Shown here: positions 26,757 to 35,969 of the stretch, in pieces
How the letters are laid out: every line of letters starts with the position of its first letter
Position numbering within the stretch: the first letter of the stretch is position 1
Assembly: GCA_016710685.1 (NCBI GenBank)
Contig: JADJVC010000006.1
Coordinates: 186,001 to 250,000 of the forward strand
DNA length: 64,000 nucleotides
Direction of reading: 5' to 3'
From: Flavobacteriales bacterium
GTDB taxonomy: Bacteria > Bacteroidota > Bacteroidia > Flavobacteriales_F > PHOS-HE28
Notes under the pieces: generated by a model
What the model saw: only the letters and a program-made list of their open reading frames with translations
The model's database searches: none
Told to the model about the DNA's origin: nothing
Translations under genes and position numbers: made by a program

Positions 26757-27545
26757 ATGGATATCAGGCTTGATGGGCTTCGCGCCCTCATTGGCGGAGG
26801 CACCCAGGGCATCGGCCTGGCCACCGCACAGGAAATGGCCCGTTCGGGCGCACAGGTCACCCTTTTGGCGCGTGATGAAAACAAACTCCGCCAAGCACTG
26901 AAAACATTGGACACGACCAAGGGTCAGGCACACGCCATGCTCGTGGCCGACATGGCCGATACGGCCGCGCTGAACACGGCGATCAAGAAACATTTGAGCG
27001 AAAGCGGTCCCGTGGACATCCTGCTGAACAACACCGGCGGTCCGCCTCCGGGACCGGCGCACACCGCGCCCGTGGATGCCTATGACCAGGCGTTCCGCCT
27101 GCACCTGATGGCCTTCCAGACCTTGGTACTCGCCATTGTGCCCGGCATGAAGGAGCGCCGCCGCGGCCGCATCATCAACGTGATCAGTACCAGCGTAAAA
27201 GCACCTTTGCACAACTTGGGCGTAAGCAACACCGTGCGCGGTGCCGTGGCGCAATGGGCCAAAACGCTGGCCAACGAGCTCGGGCCATTTTCCATCACCG
27301 TGAACAATGTGTTACCCGGCGCCACCGCCACCGGAAGGCTGGAGGCCATCATCGCCAACAAGAGCGCCAAGACCGGCGTTTCCGCCGAAGCAGCCCAGCA
27401 GGAAATGCTGAGCGAGATCCCTTTGGGGCGCTTCGCCGAACCGTGGGAAACCGCTGCCGCGATCTGCTTCCTCGCAGGGCCGTCCGGAGCCTACATTAAC
27501 GGAGTGAACTTGCCAGTGGACGGCGGGCGCACCGGTTGTCTGTGA
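26757..27545 (+). CDS. SDR-family oxidoreductase lacking the canonical Tyr/Lys catalytic pair
   Basis: 262 residues with a short-chain dehydrogenase Rossmann fold: GGGTQGIGLATA, LLNNTGGPPPGP, a Ser in NVISTSVKAP, and the C-terminal FLAGPSGAYINGVNLPVDGG. Where classical SDRs have YxxxK, this protein has SNTVR, so both Tyr and Lys are replaced. That matches a known divergent FabG-like subgroup with a poor match to the catalytic tetrad. Position near the ACMSD, HAO and aldehyde dehydrogenase genes suggests involvement in aminomuconate or aromatic breakdown, but the reaction is unknown. It is divergent from the T9SS repeat gene. Confidence 0.88.
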   Translation: MDIRLDGLRALIGGGTQGIGLATAQEMARSGAQVTLLARDENKLRQALKTLDTTKGQAHAMLVADMADTAALNTAIKKHLSESGPVDILLNNTGGPPPGPAHTAPVDAYDQAFRLHLMAFQTLVLAIVPGMKERRRGRIINVISTSVKAPLHNLGVSNTVRGAVAQWAKTLANELGPFSITVNNVLPGATATGRLEAIIANKSAKTGVSAEAAQQEMLSEIPLGRFAEPWETAAAICFLAGPSGAYINGVNLPVDGGRTGCL

Positions 27546-27606
27546 TCTCTGGCCTCTTAAGTCAAGAATTCGTGCAGGCTCCGCAAGGGTGCCGTCCTGA
27601 ACTTCA

Positions 27607-28410
27607 CTATTCCACCACTAGCAATCGCGTGGTGCTGCCCCGCTCGGTAGAGAGCCGCAACGCATAAGTGCCTGCCGCCAATTTCCCCGCTAGGGAAACA
27701 GTGTGGCCGCTGCCTGCCAGCATTGCCTGTTCAGCGTAGACCGTACGACCGGAGAGGTCCAACAGTTCCAATGTGGTATTGCCGCTCATGTTTCCAAGGA
27801 TGATGAAATCGCCATTGCCGGGGTTCGGTGCTACGGTGAAGGTTGGGCCAAGCTCTTCCTTCACACCTACGGTGGATTCAACCACGATGGTATAATCCTC
27901 GGTCTCTCCGAAAACATAGTCCGTGCAGGGGTCCATGTTGGCGCCGGGACCCAACGTGCTGTCGTTTGAATCATAGATGTCCCGTGCCCGCAACCGGTGC
28001 GGGCCCAACGGAGCAAGCTGTGGTACAGTGAAGGTGATGTGGACCAATTCGAACGGATCGATGATGGAATGGTTTTCCCCCATTTTTTCCCCGGGTTCAA
28101 ACACTTCGTTGTCGTTGAAGTCGATCCATATCGCAAACAGATTCGGCGCGATGTAACCCGTGGTGAAGGTGGCCGTGTATTCGTACCCTTGGAGCAGGTC
28201 CGTGGACAATGCGGTATAATCGTGGTATACAGTGGCCCCGCCAAAAGCGGAGTTGTCAATGTCCCCCAATTGAAAGCGGGTGATGGAATCGCCGTAGGAG
28301 GTGCCCAATTCCGGATCGGGTATGCAATAGCCTTGGGCTGCAGCCGTGGAGGTGACCAGCGAAAGGAAGAGCGTGGAAAAAACCAACGCTGTGGCGTAAC
28401 CTGTTTTCAT
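27607..28410 (-). CDS. T9SS-secreted GEVED-domain protein
   Basis: 267 residues. Signal peptide (ALVFSTLFLSLVTSTAAAQ), then a beta-rich domain with YEYTATFTTGY, IWIDFNDNEVFEPGEK and the signature GETEDYTIVV of GEVED domains. A type A T9SS sorting domain closes it (VAPNPGNGDF, LDLSGRTVYAEQ, AAGTYALRL). It is expected outside the cell; GEVED domains are common in Bacteroidota surface proteins and proteases, with no defined activity. The same domain occurs in the S8 protease at 61-63.7 kb. Confidence 0.85.
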   Translation of the reverse strand: MKTGYATALVFSTLFLSLVTSTAAAQGYCIPDPELGTSYGDSITRFQLGDIDNSAFGGATVYHDYTALSTDLLQGYEYTATFTTGYIAPNLFAIWIDFNDNEVFEPGEKMGENHSIIDPFELVHITFTVPQLAPLGPHRLRARDIYDSNDSTLGPGANMDPCTDYVFGETEDYTIVVESTVGVKEELGPTFTVAPNPGNGDFIILGNMSGNTTLELLDLSGRTVYAEQAMLAGSGHTVSLAGKLAAGTYALRLSTERGSTTRLLVVE

Positions 28411-28472
28411 GCGGGACGGTAAGGACGTAAAGATGCGAAATTCGCGCGTTCCCGGCAAATGCAGGCACCGGT

Positions 28473-29180
28473 TTAATCCACAGCTATGGGCACCAACAGC
28501 CGGAAACCCTTGCCGTGGACGTTCACGATCTCAACGCCCGGTTCCTCTGCAAGGTACTTCCGCAGTTTCGCGATGTACACGTCCATGCTCCGGCTGTTGA
28601 AATGGTTGGATTCGCCCCAAACCGACCGTAGCGCTTCGGTGCGCTCCAGGGTCCCGTTCATGTGCTCGCACAGCACGTGCAGCAGGTGCGTCTCTTTGGT
28701 GGTCAAGCTGCGGTCGTCGCCGTTGCCGGAAAGCATTTGCTTGCGCCCGTCAAAGACCATCTTGCCGATGTGGAAGACCTTCGTTGGCTCTACCGGGGCT
28801 TCGGGCCCACGCACCCGCCGGATCACCGCCGCGATGCGCAGCAACAGTTCCTCCATGCTGAACGGCTTGGTGATGAAGTCATCCGCGCCACTGCGGAAAC
28901 CTTCGAGCAAGTCCGCGCGCATCTGCTTCGCCGTAAGGAACACGATTGGGATGTCCTGGTCCCGTTTGCGCACTTCTTTGGCCATGCTGAAGCCGTCCAT
29001 CTTGGGCATCATCACGTCCAACAGCATCAGGTCGAATTTGTCGGCCCGGTGCGCTTTCAAGCCCTCTTCGCCATCGGGGCAAAGGGTCACTTCGTAGCCC
29101 TTGGCCTTGAGGTATTGGGCCAGCAGGCTGCCCAGGTTCTCGTCATCCTCGCACAGGAGGATCTTGTCGGGTTTCTCCAT
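28473..29180 (-). CDS. OmpR-family response regulator
   Basis: 235 residues. The receiver domain has acidic pocket CEDDEN, phosphoacceptor Asp in LLDVMMPKMDG and Lys in ITKPFSMEE. The C-terminal winged helix has the TTKETHLLHVLCEHMN and SRSMDVYIAKLRKYL blocks. It is the partner of the histidine kinase directly upstream, whose 3' end overlaps this gene by 38 bp. ATG 29180 is used; a start six codons upstream is possible. Target genes are unknown. Confidence 0.93.
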   Translation of the reverse strand: MEKPDKILLCEDDENLGSLLAQYLKAKGYEVTLCPDGEEGLKAHRADKFDLMLLDVMMPKMDGFSMAKEVRKRDQDIPIVFLTAKQMRADLLEGFRSGADDFITKPFSMEELLLRIAAVIRRVRGPEAPVEPTKVFHIGKMVFDGRKQMLSGNGDDRSLTTKETHLLHVLCEHMNGTLERTEALRSVWGESNHFNSRSMDVYIAKLRKYLAEEPGVEIVNVHGKGFRLLVPIAVD

Positions 29181-30532
29181 GTTCAAAAGGCAATTCAATG
29201 ATGAACCGGCTGCCAGCGCCGGAATAACCTTCAGGGTCGCTTTCCACGCGGATGCGGCCGCCGTGGCGCTCCACCACGGAGCGCACGTAGCTCAGCCCAA
29301 GGCCGAAGCCCTTCACGTTATGCACGTTGCCCGTGGGCACCCGGTACAAACGGTCGAACACTTTGGCCTGTTCGTTTTTCGGAATTCCAATGCCGTTATC
29401 CGCCACTTCAATGGTGAGGCGTTTGGCATCGCTGCGCGTGGAAATGCGCACTTGCGGAGGTCCGGAGCAGTATTTTACGGCGTTGTCCACCAGGTTGTAG
29501 AAGATGTTGGTGAGGTGCGTGCGGTCCCCGCGCAAGTGCGCCAGCCCGGCGCGGGGCTCCAAAGTAAGCGTACCGCCCCGGTTCGTCACCTGAAGCGTGC
29601 AGGTGCGCACCACTTCCGCCAGCAGCGCGTGCATGTCCACATCGGCCGTGCGCAGCTGCAGGGCACCGCTTTCCAAAACCGCGCTCTGCAGTACGCTTTC
29701 CACCAATTGGCCCAAGCGCTTGTTCTCGTCGCGGATCAAGTTGGTGAAGTGCCGCACCTGCGCAGGATCTTTCGGAATGCCGGGGTCGTTCAACGCTTCG
29801 CAGGCCAGGGAAATGGTGCTGATGGGCGTTTTCAGCTCATGCGTCAAATTGTTCACCAGGTCGTTCTTGATGTCGCCCAGCCGCTTTTGCCGCAGCACCA
29901 TGCGCAAGGTGAGCCCGAATATGGTGGCGATCAACAACAGGAAAAGCGCCGTGGCCAACACCAAAGGCAGTATGTTGCGCAACAGCTCACTGGGCCGCTC
30001 CGGCACCACCAAATGCAGCCAACGGCCAGTTTCCAACGAGGCTGGTACAGGTCCCCGGAACAGCTCCACGCGGTGCGTGCTGGCACGGATCCTGCGCGGT
30101 GTCCGCATGTGGGTCCGGACCCACCAATATCACGGCTCCATTGCCGTTGAACACGCCATGTTGATGCGCCACCTTGATGTTGCGCCGCGCCAGTTCCGCC
30201 GTGATCAACGAGTCCAGCAGCCGGGGGTCGATCCGCAGCGCAGGCGCGCTTCCGCCCGCATTTTCGGGCACGGGAATGCTGTCCCAACCTGCCGGGGCCA
30301 GCCCATGGATGGGGTGCAGGCCGCTCCCGTCATCGGGCAGGTCCCAAGCCGTGGCGGGTTGCGAATCGTCCAAGCGCTCGCTCACCGCCACCAGCGCATT
30401 GTCAATGTCCTCGTTGTATTGCCGGTCCTTTAGCTCCAGGGTGTCGCTAACCCATTTCACCTGCACGAACACCAAGCCCAGCAAGGCCAATGTGATCGCC
30501 ACCACCAACGCCGTGATCCGCTTTTGCGTCAT
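29143..30532 (-). pseudogene. Sensor histidine kinase interrupted by an apparent +/-1 frameshift
   Basis: Two overlapping frames make one kinase of about 462 residues. The 5' frame (from 30532) has an N-terminal transmembrane helix and an extracytoplasmic sensor domain ending VGPDPHADTAQ. The 3' frame continues IRASTHRVELFRG, a second helix, then H-box NLTHELKTPIS, N-box NLVDNAVKY, DNGIGIP and GFGLGLSYV. The shift lies between about 30081 and 30105, where no long homopolymer is present. All catalytic motifs are intact, so a sequencing indel is more likely than a real loss. It pairs with the response regulator. Confidence 0.85.
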
Positions 30533-30665
30533 TGAAGCGGGAAAATTAGCCCGTTTCTGAAAATATGCCAACGAACGGTAACTATGTTTAACCGGTGGGG
30601 GGATATGGGTAAGGTGCTCCGTTCATGCCCCTCTCTCCTAGACTCCTAAATTCGCACGGCAAACC

Positions 30666-32105
30666 ATGGACATCCTCAACTACATAAACGGCCAGCTTCA
30701 GCCCGCACAAGTAGGCGCTTGGCTCCCCAACCCCAGCCCCCGCGACGGCCAAGTGTTTTCCCGCATCGCCGATAGTACCGCTGCCGATGTGGACTTCGCC
30801 GTAAAAGCCGCACAAGTCGCGCAACCCGTGTGGGAAGCCTTGGGCAGGCAGGGCCGGCACGATGCCCTGATGCGTGTGGCCGCGCTGGTGGAGCGTGATT
30901 TGGAAGACTTTGCCCAAGCGGAAAGCCGCGACAATGGCAAGCCCGTGGCCTTGGCCCGGAAGGTGGACATTCCGCGTGCCGTTGCGAACCTGCGCTTTTT
31001 CGCTACGGCCATTTTGCATTGGGGCAGCGAGGCGCACATCATGGACGGCATCGCGGTGAACTACACCGAGCGCAGCCCCGTGGGCGTGGTGGGCTGTATA
31101 AGCCCTTGGAATTTGCCGCTCTACCTTTTCACCTGGAAAATAGCGCCCGCGCTGGCCGCTGGTTGCGCGGTGGTGGCGAAGCCTTCGGAAATTACGCCGC
31201 TCACGGCCTTTATGCTGGCGGAACGTTGCGTGGAAGCGGGCCTGCCGCCGGGCGTGCTGAACATTGTACACGGCACCGGCGCAAAGGCGGGTGCGGCCAT
31301 CACGGCGCATCCGGACATTCCGGCGATCTCCTTCACCGGAGGAACGGCCACCGGGGCGCGTATCGCTGCCGTTGCCGCGCCGATGTTCAAAAAGTTGAGC
31401 TTGGAATTAGGCGGGAAAAATGCCGTGCTGGTTTTTGCTGATTGTGATTTCGACACCATGCTGAAGGAGACCGTCCGCTCTTCCTTCAGCAACCAAGGTC
31501 AGATCTGTCTATGTGGTTCCCGCATCCTGGTGGAGCGCAGTATTTATGACCGGTTCAAAAAGGAATTTGTGGCGAAGGTGAAGGCGCTCCGCGTGGGCGA
31601 TCCGCAAAATGAAAGCTCGGATCTCGGTGCCGTGGTGGCCGAGGCGCACTTGCAAAAAGTGCTGGGCCACATCGCTTTGGCGAAAGAGGAAGGAGGCATC
31701 GTGCTCACCGGTGGCGAACGCGTCAATTTGGAAGGTCCGCTGAAAGACGGCTGGTACATTTCCCCCACGGTGATCGAGGGCCTTGGGCCGCAGTGCCGCA
31801 CCAACCAAGAGGAGATCTTCGGCCCGGTGGTAACCCTTCAACCGTTCGATACCGAAGCGGAAGCCTTGGCCAACGCGAATTCCACGCGCTACGGCTTGGC
31901 CAGCGTGCTGTGGACCAACAACGGCACCCGCATGCACCGCATGGCCCGCGCCCTGAAAAGCGGCATCGTGTGGGTGAATTGCTGGATGCTCCGCGACCTG
32001 CGCACGCCCTTCGGTGGCATGAAGCAAAGCGGCGTGGGCCGCGAAGGCGGGGAGGAGGCGCTGCGCTTTTTCACCGAGGCGAAGAACGTGTGTATAAAGT
32101 TGTGA
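30666..32105 (+). CDS. Aldehyde dehydrogenase, probably 2-aminomuconate (or 2-hydroxymuconate) semialdehyde dehydrogenase
   Basis: 479-residue NAD-dependent aldehyde dehydrogenase. Catalytic Cys lies in NQGQICLCGSR and the general-base Glu in LSLELGGKN; cofactor-binding PWNLPLYLFTWK and FTGGTATGARI are also present. The pattern resembles the ALDH8/AMSDH group. This enzyme would oxidise 2-aminomuconate semialdehyde, the product of ACMSD, to 2-aminomuconate. The presence of HAO, ACMSD and a divergent SDR within 8 kb supports this. No RidA-type 2-aminomuconate deaminase is seen nearby. The exact substrate needs an assay. Confidence 0.9.
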   Translation: MDILNYINGQLQPAQVGAWLPNPSPRDGQVFSRIADSTAADVDFAVKAAQVAQPVWEALGRQGRHDALMRVAALVERDLEDFAQAESRDNGKPVALARKVDIPRAVANLRFFATAILHWGSEAHIMDGIAVNYTERSPVGVVGCISPWNLPLYLFTWKIAPALAAGCAVVAKPSEITPLTAFMLAERCVEAGLPPGVLNIVHGTGAKAGAAITAHPDIPAISFTGGTATGARIAAVAAPMFKKLSLELGGKNAVLVFADCDFDTMLKETVRSSFSNQGQICLCGSRILVERSIYDRFKKEFVAKVKALRVGDPQNESSDLGAVVAEAHLQKVLGHIALAKEEGGIVLTGGERVNLEGPLKDGWYISPTVIEGLGPQCRTNQEEIFGPVVTLQPFDTEAEALANANSTRYGLASVLWTNNGTRMHRMARALKSGIVWVNCWMLRDLRTPFGGMKQSGVGREGGEEALRFFTEAKNVCIKL

Positions 32106-33071
32106 TCAGGCTTGCTTCACTGCATGCCGCACCAACACCCAAACACCGCCCGCGACTTCTTCCGAAACCACTTCCAAGTCGTTGTGTTTTGCACGCTCCA
32201 AGTTGAGCCGTGCAAGCACCTTTTCGGCAGCGGTTTTCGGCAGTATTGTGCCGACCTGCATCGCTGGGCCGTTCGCACCATCGCCCAGCAGCACAGCGAT
32301 TTTTGCCGGAGATTCTTCGCCGTTCTTCAGCAATTCTACAGCCTGGAGCAATGCAGCCCGACCAGCCGCACCACCGCCGGGTTGCGTGGTTTCTGTCTCC
32401 ACCATGCGCCCCAGGTTTTCCAGCACTTCTGCGTTGGATACGCCGACGTAGCTGAGCCAAGCTCCGGCATCCGCCATGGCATTGCGCTGGCTGTTCAAGC
32501 GGTCCAATCCCGGCACCTGTTCACCGTCGTTGCCCGCGGTCCAGGCCAAGGCGAACAGCGTGTGGCCGTCCAAGCAATCGTTGCGGCCCCAAGTGGGCGT
32601 GGCGCCGGAGCGGCGCATCATCTCGATTAGGCCCAAGCCCGCCCCGCGGCGGCCCGGCTCGTGCGTGCGCTGGATGCCGTCGCGGAACAGCCCTTTCAGC
32701 TCCGCAGCAGTGCGGCCCTTCAAAAAGCCGAGCACCTCTTGCAGATCTTTCGCGTTGTCCGTGGCCACGGGGTTCAGCGTGCCCACGGTTTGGCCTGCGG
32801 TTCCGCAGTGCAGCATAAAGTGGCTGCGCGCTTTTCCAAATTCCAATTCGGGGTTTAAACGTGCCCGGTGGCGTACCACGTTCTGGTAGGCTTCCACCAT
32901 CACATAGCCCAACCGGCCACGTTCAGACACGCTGGCATTCTGTTGGTCCAAAACCGCAGCGCCAAGTTCGATCAAGCGTGCTGTATGCTCATCCGGGAAA
33001 CTGCCCGCATAGCCGAAAAGGCAAGGCGCTCCGCCAAGTGTTTGGTACAGGTGGTAGGCAGTGCGCTCCAT
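32106..33071 (-). CDS. SiaB-family (DUF6272) protein kinase-like protein with C-terminal extension
   Basis: 321 residues. Residues about 1-185 resemble SiaB/DUF6272, a histidine-kinase-fold protein that in Pseudomonas phosphorylates a serine/threonine of its partner: FGYAGSFPDE, GYVMVEAYQNVVRH (N-box-like) and HFMLHCG. Residues about 200-321 (WLSYVGVSNAEVLENL, GRAALLQAVELLKNG, VLLGDGANG) look like a second, degenerate copy without the N-box Asn. ATG 33071 fits the domain; an upstream frame is low-complexity repeat. The stop abuts the aldehyde dehydrogenase stop, and the start faces the HD-PPK1 gene. No SiaC or SiaD partner is adjacent. Confidence 0.68.
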   Translation of the reverse strand: MERTAYHLYQTLGGAPCLFGYAGSFPDEHTARLIELGAAVLDQQNASVSERGRLGYVMVEAYQNVVRHRARLNPELEFGKARSHFMLHCGTAGQTVGTLNPVATDNAKDLQEVLGFLKGRTAAELKGLFRDGIQRTHEPGRRGAGLGLIEMMRRSGATPTWGRNDCLDGHTLFALAWTAGNDGEQVPGLDRLNSQRNAMADAGAWLSYVGVSNAEVLENLGRMVETETTQPGGGAAGRAALLQAVELLKNGEESPAKIAVLLGDGANGPAMQVGTILPKTAAEKVLARLNLERAKHNDLEVVSEEVAGGVWVLVRHAVKQA

Positions 33072-33252
33072 GCGGATGCCGCGAAGGTACTGTGGGCGCG
33101 GAGAAGCGGGAAAGGGGAGTTGAAGTGGGCAGTTGGCACGGGCAGTCACCAGTTGCAATTGGCAGGGACAGTCGGCAGATGCAGTTGCAGTCGGCAGACG
33201 TCCAATCACTAATCACCTCTCACCAATCACCATCCACCTACTTTCGTGGCCC
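33072..33252. repeat. Divergent intergenic region filled with heptamer arrays
   Basis: A 181-bp gap between divergent genes. About 33123-33200 is a degenerate array of GGCAGTT/GCAGTCA-like 7-mers. Positions 33204-33238 are five consecutive 7-bp units (AATCACT, AATCACC, TCTCACC, AATCACC, ATCCACC). The array reaches to within 15 bp of the HD-PPK1 start, so it lies inside its promoter or 5' leader. Confidence 0.7.
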
Positions 33253-35913
33253 ATGGTACACCGCGATCTGGTGGAAAAAGCGCGCTTGTTCACACTGCGC
33301 CATTTCTCCAAGCACATTCCCGCGTGGATGCGCTTCCACGACTTGGAGCACACGCTTTCGGTAACGCGCTGGGCGGTGGAGATCGGCAGGGCCTCCGGAC
33401 TTTCCGCGAAGGACATGCTGCTGGTGGAATTGGCCGCGTTGTTCCACGATACGGGCTATGCCACCGTGTATGCCGGGCACGAACTGGAAGGCGCAAAACT
33501 GGCTCGCACATGGCTGTTGCAGCAAGGCGCAACGGCTGCCGAAGCCGAGCGCGTCGCGCGTTTGATCCTGGCCACGCGCATCACGCACAAGCCCCGGGGC
33601 ATCGCACAACGCGTGCTCCGCGATGCCGATTCCGCCAAGGCCGGCCAAGCTGATTTCATGGAGAAAGGCGCCCGCCTCCGCTTGGAATTGCAGCGCGTCC
33701 TCAACAAGGAGATCACACGGCTGGCCTGGCTGCGCGAAAACCTGGCCTACTTGGAGTCGCACCGCTTTTTCACGCCGTATGCCAAACAACGATTCGGGCC
33801 GCAGAAACGCATCAACTTGGCGGAACTGCAACGCGCCGTGGAGGCCGGCAAGCCCGATACCAACGTGCCGAAAAGCCCCGTGCCCTTCGTGGACCGCGAC
33901 CTCAGTTGGCTGGCCTTCAACGCCCGCGTGCTGCAGGAGGCGCAAGACCCTTCCGTGCCCTTGCTGGAGCGCCTGAAATTCGTGGCCATACACAGCAGTA
34001 ATCTCGACGAATTCTATCGGGTCCGTGTAAGCCAATTGCGGGGCCTACGGAAACTCGGCAAACGCACCCGCTCCGCACTGGACGTGCCAGCCGGGAAGCT
34101 GCTCGCGCAGATCAACCATACCGCCTTGGAGCAACAGGCCGCCTTGGGCAAGACCTATCGCGGCGAGCTGCTGCCGGGCTTGCGGAAGAACGGCATCCGC
34201 ATCTTGGAAGGAAAGGAACTGAACGCCGCACAACGCGCATTTGCGTTGGCCTATTTCAAGGATTCCGTGGCCCACCTGCTGCACCCCGTGGTGTTGCGGC
34301 GCGCCAGCGTGCCCTTCATGGAGGACCGCAAACTCTACCTCGTGCTGGACCTGCACCAGAAATCCACCGGCAAAAAGAAATTGCTCTTGGCCAACGTGCC
34401 CGCCAATGAACTTGGCCGCTTCATCACCCTGCCTGCGCACAAAGGGCGCACCGACCTGATGTATTTGGACGATGCGATCCGCCTCGGAGCCGCGCGCCAC
34501 TTCAAAGGCTGGACGCTGAAGAGCGCACATGCCATCAAGCTTTCCCGTGACGCGGATCTCTACTTGGAGGATGAATTCACCGAAAATGTCGCGGACAAAG
34601 TGCGCCGCAGCCTGCGCAAACGCAGCACCGGCATCCCCGCGCGCTTCCTCTACGACGGTGCCATGCCCCCCGCGCTGCTGGAACAAGTGCGCGTGTTGCT
34701 GAAATTGAAAAAATCCGAATTGCTGGAGGGCGGTCGCTACCACAACCTGAGCGACCTGATGGACCTGCCCGTAAAAGGCCATGCCGACCTGCGCTGGCCG
34801 CCCATGCCTCCGTTGCGGCATCCGCGTTTGAGCGTCCGGGACATGTTCGCGCCGATACGCATGGGCGATGTGCTGCTGCATTTCCCTTACCACCGCTTCG
34901 ACCCGGTGGTGGACCTGTTGCTTCAAGCGGCCAAGGACCCGCGCGTAACGCGCATCGCCGCCACGTTGTACCGCGTGGCGCAGGCATCGTTGGTATGCGA
35001 AGCCTTAGTGGAAGCCGCACGTAACGGCAGGCGCGTGGAGGTGCTTTTAGAGGTGCAAGCCCGCTTCGATGAGGGCAACAACTTGCTCTGGGGCGCCGCC
35101 CTGGAACAGGCCGGGGCCAAAGTGGTTTATGGCCTGAAGGGCTACAAAGTGCATTGCAAATTGCTGTTGATCGAACGCACCGAGCGCAACGCATTGAAGC
35201 GCTACGCCTGTCTGTCCACAGGCAACTTCAACGAGAGCACCGCACGCATCTATTCCGACATGGCACTGCTCACCACGCACAAGGAACTGGCCGATGAAAC
35301 AGCCGCCGTGCTGGACCGCCTGATGCGCGAGCAACTGCCTCCACCCACACGCTTGCTCATCACTTCTCCGCACGGTTTGCGCGGTGCGCTGGAACGTGCC
35401 ATCGATACCGAGATCGAGCAAGCCCGCTTGGGGAAACCCGCTTCCATCCTGCTGAAGGTGAACAGCCTGGAGGACCGCCCCCTGATCCGCAAACTCTACG
35501 ATGCCGACCGCGCCGGGGTGAAGGTGCGCGCCATCATCCGCGGCATCTGTTGCTTGCGCACCCAAGTTCCCGGCCACAGCAAACACATCAAAGCCATCAG
35601 CATCGTGGACCGCTACCTGGAACACGCCCGCGCCTTCGCTTTCCACAACGCCGGCAAGCCCACATTGCACCTCGCCAGCGCTGATTGGATGGAACGCAAC
35701 CTCGACCATCGCGTGGAAACCGCCTTTCCCGTTTTGGACCCCAGGCTCAAAGCCGAAGTGCTCGCCTTGCTGGAGCTCCAGTGGAAAGACCACGTAAAAG
35801 CCCGTGTGCTGGACCGCGACCAGACCAACGCTTACCGTCCACGGCCCAGCGGGAAGGCGGTGCGGGCACAGCACGATTGGTATGCGGTGCTTCGGAAGGC
35901 GGCGAAGGGGTGA
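33253..35913 (+). CDS. ppk1: HD-domain / polyphosphate kinase 1 fusion
   Basis: 886 residues. Residues about 1-200 are an HD phosphohydrolase-like domain: FHDLEHT (His33), ALFHDTGYA (His64-Asp65) and RDADS (Asp123/125). From about residue 209 (FVDRDLSWLAFNARVL) a complete PPK1 of normal length follows. It includes His634 in YKVHCKLLL, the expected phospho-His, and His798 in FAFHNAG. PPK1 makes polyphosphate from ATP. The HD part could hydrolyse a nucleotide or phosphate ester and so tie polyphosphate to a signal; this is inference. ATG 33253 is chosen because upstream codons fall in repeat sequence. Confidence 0.9.
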   Translation: MVHRDLVEKARLFTLRHFSKHIPAWMRFHDLEHTLSVTRWAVEIGRASGLSAKDMLLVELAALFHDTGYATVYAGHELEGAKLARTWLLQQGATAAEAERVARLILATRITHKPRGIAQRVLRDADSAKAGQADFMEKGARLRLELQRVLNKEITRLAWLRENLAYLESHRFFTPYAKQRFGPQKRINLAELQRAVEAGKPDTNVPKSPVPFVDRDLSWLAFNARVLQEAQDPSVPLLERLKFVAIHSSNLDEFYRVRVSQLRGLRKLGKRTRSALDVPAGKLLAQINHTALEQQAALGKTYRGELLPGLRKNGIRILEGKELNAAQRAFALAYFKDSVAHLLHPVVLRRASVPFMEDRKLYLVLDLHQKSTGKKKLLLANVPANELGRFITLPAHKGRTDLMYLDDAIRLGAARHFKGWTLKSAHAIKLSRDADLYLEDEFTENVADKVRRSLRKRSTGIPARFLYDGAMPPALLEQVRVLLKLKKSELLEGGRYHNLSDLMDLPVKGHADLRWPPMPPLRHPRLSVRDMFAPIRMGDVLLHFPYHRFDPVVDLLLQAAKDPRVTRIAATLYRVAQASLVCEALVEAARNGRRVEVLLEVQARFDEGNNLLWGAALEQAGAKVVYGLKGYKVHCKLLLIERTERNALKRYACLSTGNFNESTARIYSDMALLTTHKELADETAAVLDRLMREQLPPPTRLLITSPHGLRGALERAIDTEIEQARLGKPASILLKVNSLEDRPLIRKLYDADRAGVKVRAIIRGICCLRTQVPGHSKHIKAISIVDRYLEHARAFAFHNAGKPTLHLASADWMERNLDHRVETAFPVLDPRLKAEVLALLELQWKDHVKARVLDRDQTNAYRPRPSGKAVRAQHDWYAVLRKAAKG

Positions 35914-35969
35914 TAAAAATCAAAAAACACCACCACAACCAACACGCAAATCCGCCCCATTTTATACCA

